From Nitratireductor aquibiodomus NL21 = JCM 21793 (GTDB taxonomy: Bacteria; Pseudomonadota; Alphaproteobacteria; Rhizobiales; Rhizobiaceae), in contig NZ_BAMP01000034.1 of the NCBI RefSeq assembly GCF_000615975.1, positions 1 to 40,247 of the forward strand: DNA of 40,247 bases. The letters are read 5' to 3'. Shown here piece by piece: positions 34,527-40,247 of the stretch. The translations under genes and the position numbers were made by a program. Position 1 is the stretch's first letter; each line of letters starts with the position of its first letter. The notes under the pieces are model-generated. The model saw only the letters and a list, made by a program, of their open reading frames with translations. It ran no database searches and was not told where the DNA came from.

Positions 34527-35915
34527 ATGACGAAAACCCTGCAATGCATTTCCCCCATCGACGGATCGGTCTTTGCCGAGCGACCCGTGATGGACCCCGA
34601 CAAGGCGGCCAAGCTTCTCGCCAATGCCCGCCATGCTCAAAAGGCCTGGGCCGCACGTCCGCTCGATGAGCGTATCAAGCTGGTAAATGCCGGCGTTGCC
34701 CGCCTCAACGAGATGAAAGACGAGGTGGTGCCAGAGCTTGCCCACATGATGGGCCGCCCGGTGCGCTATGGCGGCGAGTTCGGCGGCATGAACGAGCGCT
34801 CCGCCTATATGGCCGAGATTGCAGAGCGCGGCCTCGCACCCATCGTTCTGGAGGATTCGGAAAGCTTTGCGCGCCGCATCGAACGCGTGCCCCACGGGCT
34901 GGTCGGCGTCATCGCGCCGTGGAACTACCCTTACATGACCGCCATGAACACCATCGTGCCGGCCCTCATTGCCGGCAATGCCGTCGCGGTCAAGCACGCC
35001 ACGCAGACGCTGCTCGTGGGTGAGCGCATCGTCCGCGCCTTCCATGAAGCGGGCATTCCCGAAGAGCTGTTCGTCAATCTCTTCCTTGACCATGCCGGTA
35101 CTGAAAAATTGATCGGGAAGCGCTCCTTCGACTTCATCAATTTCACAGGCTCCGTCGGCGGTGGACGCGCCATCGAGCGCGCCGCAGCCGGCACCTTCAC
35201 CGGGCTCGGGCTCGAACTCGGCGGCAAGGATCCCGCCTATGTGATGGATGATGCCGACATCGACTGGGCCGTCGATGTGCTGATGGACGGCGCGATGTTC
35301 AATGCCGGCCAGTGCTGCTGCGGCATCGAACGCATCTATGTCGCGGAGAAGCATTTCGACAGTTTTGTCGAGAAATCAGTGGACTGGGTGGGCAAGCTGA
35401 AGCTCGGCAGCCCGCTGGATGAGGGCACCACGATTGGCCCGATGGCCAACAAGCGGTTCGCAGCCGAAGTGCGTAGCCAGACTGAAGACGCATTGGCGCA
35501 GGGGGCGAAGGCCCTTGTCGATCCCAAGCGTTTTCCGGAAGATGATGGCGGCACCTATCTCATGCCGCAGATACTGGTGGACGTGAACCACCAGATGCGG
35601 GTGATGCGCGAAGAGAGTTTCGGTCCGGTTGTCGGCATCATGCCGGTGAAGGACGATGCCGAAGCACTCGACCTCATGAACGATTGCGAGTTCGGCCTGA
35701 CCGCCTCGCTGTGGACCGCCGATCCCGAGCGCGCGGCGGCTATCGGTGCAGACATCGAAACGGGCACCGTCTTCATGAACCGTGCCGATTATCTCGATCC
35801 CGCATTGTGCTGGACCGGCTGCAAGAACACCGGGCGCGGTGGCGCATTGTCGGAAATCGGCTACCACAATCTGACCCGCCCGAAATCCTACCACATGAGA
35901 AAGAAACAGGCATGA
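34527..35915 (+). CDS. NAD(P)-dependent aldehyde dehydrogenase
   Basis: The 462-residue enzyme shows the full catalytic set of the aldehyde dehydrogenase superfamily: GVIAPWNYPYM with Asn133, FINFTGSVGGG (cofactor loop, 204-213), LELGGKDPAYVMDDAD with the general base Glu230, and NAGQCCCGIERIYV with the nucleophile Cys264. The C-terminal EESFGPVVGIMPV is also present. It follows the ligase gene after one base and overlaps the alcohol dehydrogenase start, so the three are probably made together. A role like PuuC, oxidising a gamma-glutamyl aldehyde to the acid, fits the context; this is inference. Confidence 0.92.
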   Translation: MTKTLQCISPIDGSVFAERPVMDPDKAAKLLANARHAQKAWAARPLDERIKLVNAGVARLNEMKDEVVPELAHMMGRPVRYGGEFGGMNERSAYMAEIAERGLAPIVLEDSESFARRIERVPHGLVGVIAPWNYPYMTAMNTIVPALIAGNAVAVKHATQTLLVGERIVRAFHEAGIPEELFVNLFLDHAGTEKLIGKRSFDFINFTGSVGGGRAIERAAAGTFTGLGLELGGKDPAYVMDDADIDWAVDVLMDGAMFNAGQCCCGIERIYVAEKHFDSFVEKSVDWVGKLKLGSPLDEGTTIGPMANKRFAAEVRSQTEDALAQGAKALVDPKRFPEDDGGTYLMPQILVDVNHQMRVMREESFGPVVGIMPVKDDAEALDLMNDCEFGLTASLWTADPERAAAIGADIETGTVFMNRADYLDPALCWTGCKNTGRGGALSEIGYHNLTRPKSYHMRKKQA

Positions 35916-37056
35916 AGCTCGAAGGAAACTGGTCCTATCCCACCGCAATACGGTTTGGCGCCGGGCGCATCAGGGAACTGGCCGAGGCCTGCAAGGCAGC
36001 CGGCATTTCAAAGCCCCTGCTCGTTACCGACCGTGGGCTGGCCGGCATGGACATCACGAAGAACGCGCTCGACATTCTGGAGGCGGCGGGCCTCGGGCGC
36101 GCCATGTTCTCGGAAGTCGATCCCAACCCGAATGACAAGAACCTCGAAGCCGGTGTGAAGGTTTTCAGGGATGGCGGTCATGATGCGTCGTTGCCTTTGG
36201 CGGCGGCTCCGGTCTCGATCTCGGTAAGCTGATCGCCTTCATGGCGGGCCAGACTAGACCGGTGTGGGATTTCGAAGACATTGGCGACTGGTGGACCCGC
36301 GCGGATGCATCGAAAATCGCACCGAACGTGGCCGTTCCCACGACAGCCGGCACCGGCTCGGAAGTGGGTCGCGCCGGCGTTCTCACGAACTCCGAAACCC
36401 ATGTGAAGAAGATCATCTTCCATCCCCAAGTGCTTCCCTCCGTGGTCATCTGCGACCCGGAACTCACGGTTGGCATGCCGAAGGCCATCACCGCCGGCAC
36501 GGGGATGGACGCCTTTGCGCATTGTCTGGAGGCCTATTCCTCACCCTTCTACCACCCGATGAGCCAGGGCATCGCGCTCGAAGGACTTCGTCTGGTGAAG
36601 GAATATCTCCCCCGGGCTTATCAGAACGGAAGCGATCTGGAAGCCCGTGCGCAGATGATGAGCGCAGCCGCCATGGGCGCGGTCGCCTTCCAGAAGGGGC
36701 TCGGCGCCATCCATGCGGTCTCGCACCCGGTCGGGGCGATCTACAACACACACCACGGAACCACCAATGCAGTGGTGATGCCGGCAGTGTTGAAAATGAA
36801 CCGCCCGGAAATCGAGGACCGCATCAATGCCGCCGCCGCCTACCTGGGCATTGCGGGCGGGTTTGACGGATTCTTCGATTTCGTCATGGACCTTCGCGCA
36901 GAGCTCGGCATCCCTGAAAGACTTGGGGAGATGGGAGTCGGAACGGACCGCATCGATGAGATGGTGGCGATGGCTCTGGAAGACCCGAGTGCCGGCGGCA
37001 ACCCGGTGAAGCTCACCGTTGCCAACACGAAGGCGCTGTTCGAAGCCTGTATCTGA
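35912..37056 (+). CDS. Iron-containing alcohol dehydrogenase (frameshifted)
   Basis: The protein is a group III, iron-dependent alcohol dehydrogenase. The N-terminal domain reads MKLEGNWSYPTAIRFGAGRI, with VTDRGLAG following. The C-terminal domain has VAVPTTAGTGSEVGRAGVLT, the metal ligands in TAGTGMDAFAHCLEAY, HAVSHPVGAIYNTHHGTTNA, and VVMPAVLKMN. The frame breaks near 36185. One added G turns the broken stretch into GGHDGVVAFGGGSGLDLGKL, the GGGS cofactor loop, and gives 381 residues. It is the last gene of the operon. In this setting it would oxidise the hydroxyl of a glutamylated amino alcohol, the substrate of the preceding aldehyde dehydrogenase. Confidence 0.88.
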
Positions 37057-37104
37057 CGTTTGACCGCTGTCAAACGCCCCTCATCCGCCAGACGGGTGAG
37101 GGGC
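37057..37104. terminator. Tandem hairpins between convergent genes
   Basis: CGTTTGAC-cgct-GTCAAACG (37057-37076) is a perfect eight-base stem that starts right at the alcohol dehydrogenase stop. The next, GCCCCTCATCC (37076-37086) with GGGTGAGGGGC (37094-37104), has 11 pairs including one G-U. There is no T-run. Placed between two converging genes, they probably end or protect both transcripts. Confidence 0.6.
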
Positions 37105-37118
37105 TACACTGGGTCTGC

Positions 37119-39793
37119 CTAAAGCTCCAGCACCACCGTGATCACGCCAGCCTCGCCGCTGTCCTTCACCACGAAACCGAAATCGCGGCACATGGCGAGC
37201 ATTTTGGTGTTGTCGCTCAGGACAATGCCCTCAATGGCGCCAATGCCCTCTTCCCTGCCATAATCGATGAGCTGTTTCAGCAGCGCAAAACCAAGCCCGT
37301 GGCCCTGCAGGTCCGTGCGCACGAGCAGGCCATACTCGGCGATCTCCTTGTCAGGATCGGCGGAAAGACGGCCAATGCCCGCCATTTCCCCATCCTCTTC
37401 CCTGAGCGCGATGAAGGCCATGTCACGCTCGTAGTCGAGCTGGGTCAGCCGTTCCAGCATTTCGTCTGGAAAGTGCTTGCGCGGGGCGAGGAAGCGGAAC
37501 CGGATATCCTCCGGCGAAACGCGCGCCAGGAAATCCGGAAACAACGCCACATCCGCAGGCTTGATCGGACGCAGATGGTAGCGGTGCCCTTCCAGGTTTA
37601 CATCCTTTTCCCAGCCATCCGGATAAGGCGGATGGCAAGGTCCGGGTTCGGACCCTTGCGGTGGATCTCCGCAGGCTCGATCTCGATGCGTGCATCGAGC
37701 GCCACAACACCATTGGCATCGGCCAGCAGCGGGTTGATGTCCATGCCCTTGATGCAGGGGAAATCGACGATCATCTGCGATACGGCGTTGAGGGCGCCAG
37801 CAATCGCATCACTGTCGGCGGGCGCGCGATCGCGGTATCCAGCCAGCAGTTTTCCGATGCGGGTCGACGCCAACAGATCGCCGGCCAGAACGTCATCGAG
37901 CGGCGGCAGCGCAATGGCCGTATCCTCCATCACCTCCACCGCCGTGCCGCCCGCACCAAACATCACCACCGGCCCGAAAATCGGATCCTGACTGACCCCG
38001 AGAATGAGTTCATGGGCGTGTTTGCGCACCACCATGGGCTGAACGGCAAAGCCTTCAAGCCCGTCGGCCATGCCCGCGTCGTCCAGCCGCTTCATGATGT
38101 TCTCGGCGGCCTTCTGCGCCGCTTCCGGCGTCTTGAGGCCAAGCACCACGCCGCCGACATCCGATTTGTGCGTGATGGTTCTGGAAAGAAGTTTGACGAC
38201 AACCCTTTCCGAGCTTTCGAGCAACCGTGCAGCGGCCTCACTCACAGCTTCTGGTGTCTCGACAATCACGGTTTCAGGCACGGGAATCCCGTAGGCAGCA
38301 ATGGCAGCCTTGGCCTCCGGCTCCGTCAGCATGCGACGGCCTTCGGCGGCGACCTTTTCGAGAATGGCACGCAGGCTTTCGCGGTCTCCCTCAACATCCT
38401 CGCTGCGGCTCGAAGGCACACGGGTCAACGCCTTCTGGGCACGTGACCATTCACCGAGATAGGAAAGCGCCGCAGTGGCGCTCGACGGGGTGCTGAAGTT
38501 TGCAATGCCCGCTTCCTGTAGGATGCGACGCCCCTCGCGCGCGGTCTCCTCACCCAGCCAGCAGGTGATGAGCGGCTTGCCGTTCACCCGCCCCTTGTCG
38601 GCATGTGCGGCAACGGCGCGGGCGGCATCGGAGGGAGAGGCAAGCCCGGTCGGGCAGTTGAACACCAGAACGGCATCCGTGTCGGGATCGTCGGCCACCG
38701 CCAGAAGCGCCTCGCTATAACGCTCAGGCGGCGCATCGCCGATAATGTCGGCGGGGTTGGAATGCGACCAGTTCGGCGGCAGCGCCCGGTCCAGACGGGC
38801 GATGGTTTCGGGCGAAAACTCCGCCAGCGTCCCGCCCAGATCGTTGAGCCGGTCCACCGCCAGCACACCGGCCCCGCCGCCATTGCTGACAATGCCCACA
38901 TGGGCCCGCTGCAGCGGGCGGAAGCGCGCCAGCACTTCCGCAGCATCGAACAGTTCGCCCAGATCGAGCACCCGCAGAATGCCGGCACGGCGCAATGCGG
39001 CCTCCACCACCCTGTCCGCGCCCGAAAGCGCGCCGGTGTGCGTCGCTGCCGCTTGCGCCGCCTGCGCGTGACGGCCTGCCTTGATAGCGATCACCGGCTT
39101 CAGCCGCGCAGCCGCCCGAGCGGCGGTCATGAATTTGCGCGGATTGGGGATTGTTTCGAGATACATGAGAATGCCGCGCGTGCGCCCATCGCCAGCGAGC
39201 ATTTCCAGATAGTCGCCCACATCCACATCGGCCATGTCGCCCAGCGAAACGATATGCGAGAAGCCAACGCCTTCCGCCGCCGCCCAGTCCACAAGCGACG
39301 TGGCAATCGCGCCCGATTGCGAAAGCAAAGCGAGCCCGCCGGGCCTGGCCTGCATATGCGCGAAGCTGGCGTTGAAATTCATCGGCGGCACGATCAGCCC
39401 CACCGTGTTCGGCCCGATGATCCGGAACAGATATGGCTTTGCCGCGTCTAGCATGGCCTGACGCAACCCGTTTTCCCGTGTCAGCCCGGCGGTAATGACG
39501 ACAGCGGTGCGCGTTCCCTTCTCGCCAAGCTCGGTGATGATGCCCGGCACCGTTTTCGGAGGCGTGACGATGACGGCAATGTCCGGGATGCCTGGAATGT
39601 CGGCAGCGCGCTTGTAGCAGCGCCGGCCTGCCACTTCCCTGTATTTCGGATTGACGGGCCAGATCTCGCCGTCAAACCCGCCATCCTGCAGGTTCTGCAT
39701 CACGATATGACCGACGGCGCCGGGCCTCTTTGAAGCACCGATGACGGCAACAGAGCGTGGACGGGCGGCGAATTCAAGATTGCGGATCGTCAT
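37119..39793 (-). CDS. Protein lysine acetyltransferase (Pat/Pka type: NDP-CoA-synthetase-like plus GNAT; frameshifted)
   Basis: Two open frames make one gene. The longer starts at 39793 (MTIRNLEFAARPRSVAVIGA) and contains a CoA-binding Rossmann domain, a ligase-like part (LLSQSGAIATSLVDW, ATHTGALSGADRVVEAALR, NGGGAGVLAVDRL) and an ATP-grasp domain (SDVGGVVLGLKTPEAAQ, MFGAGGTAVEVMEDTA). It stops early at 37598. One added base near 37627 joins it through RPYPDGWEKDVNLEGHRYHL to a C-terminal GNAT domain (LVRTDLQGHGLGFALLKQLI). The repaired length is about 891 residues, the size of Pat enzymes that acetylate and switch off acetyl-CoA synthetase. GGAG stands nine bases before the start. Confidence 0.87.
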
Positions 39794-39892
39794 GAACGAT
39801 GGCTCCGGGTTCGCGCGAGTTGTGCGTTTCGGCATCACTATAGCGGCATGGCGCAGCAACTGCGCAACCCGCGATATGCGGTTGCCCTCAGC

Positions 39893-40247
39893 CTATTGAG
39901 CGCGAGGAAACTCCAGCCGCGGCACCGCCGCCACGAGCGCCTTGCCAGCCGGCGATTGCGGGCTGTCGATGATTTGCGAAGTCGGTCCCGTCTCGACAAC
40001 ACGGCCGCTCTCCATGATCGCCACCCGATGTGCGATGAGCCGCACGACCGCCAGATCATGCGCGATGAAGAGGTAGGAGAGGCCTTCGCTTTTCTGCAAA
40101 TCAGCGATGAGTTTCAGGATCTCTCCACGTATCGACTGGTCGAGCGCGGAAACCGGCTCGTCCAACACGATCAGCGAAGGGCGCGCAGCCAAGGCACGCG
40201 CGATGGCGACCCGCTGGCGCTCGCCGCCCGACACTTCATGGACGCCG
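39893..40247 (-). CDS. Peptide/nickel-type ABC transporter ATP-binding protein, C-terminal part
   Basis: The frame runs off the right edge of the window; 117 residues are visible. They include the ABC signature SGGERQRVAIARALA, Walker B LIVLDEPVSALDQSI, the switch histidine in LFIAHDLAVVR, and an end IDSPQSPAGKALVAAVPRLE. This end pattern, with a short tail after the pathway-specific SPQ(H)PYT/AGKAL motif, is that of DppF/OppF-like ATPases for peptides or related solutes. The real start lies outside. A gap of 99 bases separates it from the Pat gene on the same strand. Confidence 0.87.
   Translation of the reverse strand, partial: GVHEVSGGERQRVAIARALAARPSLIVLDEPVSALDQSIRGEILKLIADLQKSEGLSYLFIAHDLAVVRLIAHRVAIMESGRVVETGPTSQIIDSPQSPAGKALVAAVPRLEFPRAQ

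Noticed and set aside
37598..39859. Reading the acetate-CoA-ligase-like frame and the GNAT frame as two separate genes
   Set aside because: The stretch between them encodes family sequence in a shifted frame, and the joined length equals that of one-piece Pat proteins.

Overview
The window is about 62% GC, densely coded, and has the gene content of an alphaproteobacterium. The order Hyphomicrobiales (Mesorhizobium / Nitratireductor type relatives) fits best: XdhABC and PuuE-type purine catabolism, PcaIJF with an IclR regulator, a GlcNAc-type ABC operon with a BadF-type kinase, TRAP transporters, and several translationally coupled ATGA overlaps. The genus is inference. I found no rRNA, tRNA, CRISPR array or insertion sequence.

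Layout. (1) 1-677: 3' part of a LysR regulator. (2) 681-1212: a BrnT/BrnA toxin-antitoxin pair directly behind the xdh operon. (3) 1245-9819: purine/ureide catabolism, divergent from 6255-6437. uraH-xdhA-xdhB-xdhC run leftward; puuE-uraD, ureidoglycine aminohydrolase, allA and a nucleoside-deaminase-like gene run rightward. Together they cover xanthine oxidation, hydroxyisourate and OHCU processing, allantoin opening and ureidoglycolate cleavage; urate oxidase and allantoate amidohydrolase are not here. (4) 10001-13762: pcaI-pcaJ-pcaF (3-oxoadipate to succinyl-CoA plus acetyl-CoA) with a divergent IclR regulator and a perfect 15-bp palindrome between them. (5) 13813-17924: a small hypothetical gene, a LysR regulator, an AT-rich intergenic region, and a Zn/Cd/Pb P-type ATPase whose promoter has the 19-bp spacer and palindrome of a MerR-family target. 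(6) 18009-26429: amino-sugar block. A kinase, a GntR/UTRA regulator and nagA run leftward; a complete sugar ABC transporter plus a Gfo/Idh/MocA oxidoreductase run rightward, with a 13-bp element in inverted copies in the divergent region. (7) 26632-28186: a FadR-type regulator and a PEP-mutase/isocitrate-lyase family enzyme. (8) 28244-37056: an RpiR regulator divergent from a seven-gene run: N-formylglutamate-amidohydrolase-like enzyme, TRAP transporter (dctQ, dctM, dctP), glutamine-synthetase-like ligase, aldehyde dehydrogenase, iron alcohol dehydrogenase. (9) 37119-40247: a Pat-type protein lysine acetyltransferase and the end of a peptide-type ABC ATPase.

The most interesting system is (8). 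The enzyme set reads as a gamma-glutamylation route for a small amino alcohol such as ethanolamine: import, ligation to glutamate, oxidation of alcohol to aldehyde to acid, then hydrolysis that returns glutamate and releases an amino acid. By eye, the TRAP binding protein lacks the arginine that usually holds a carboxylate, which agrees with an amine ligand.

A caution for all users: twelve genes are broken by short frameshifts (thirteen sites), every one repairable by adding bases, mostly a G or C in a short G/C run. This looks like systematic base under-calling rather than gene decay. Repaired lengths are quoted where relevant.
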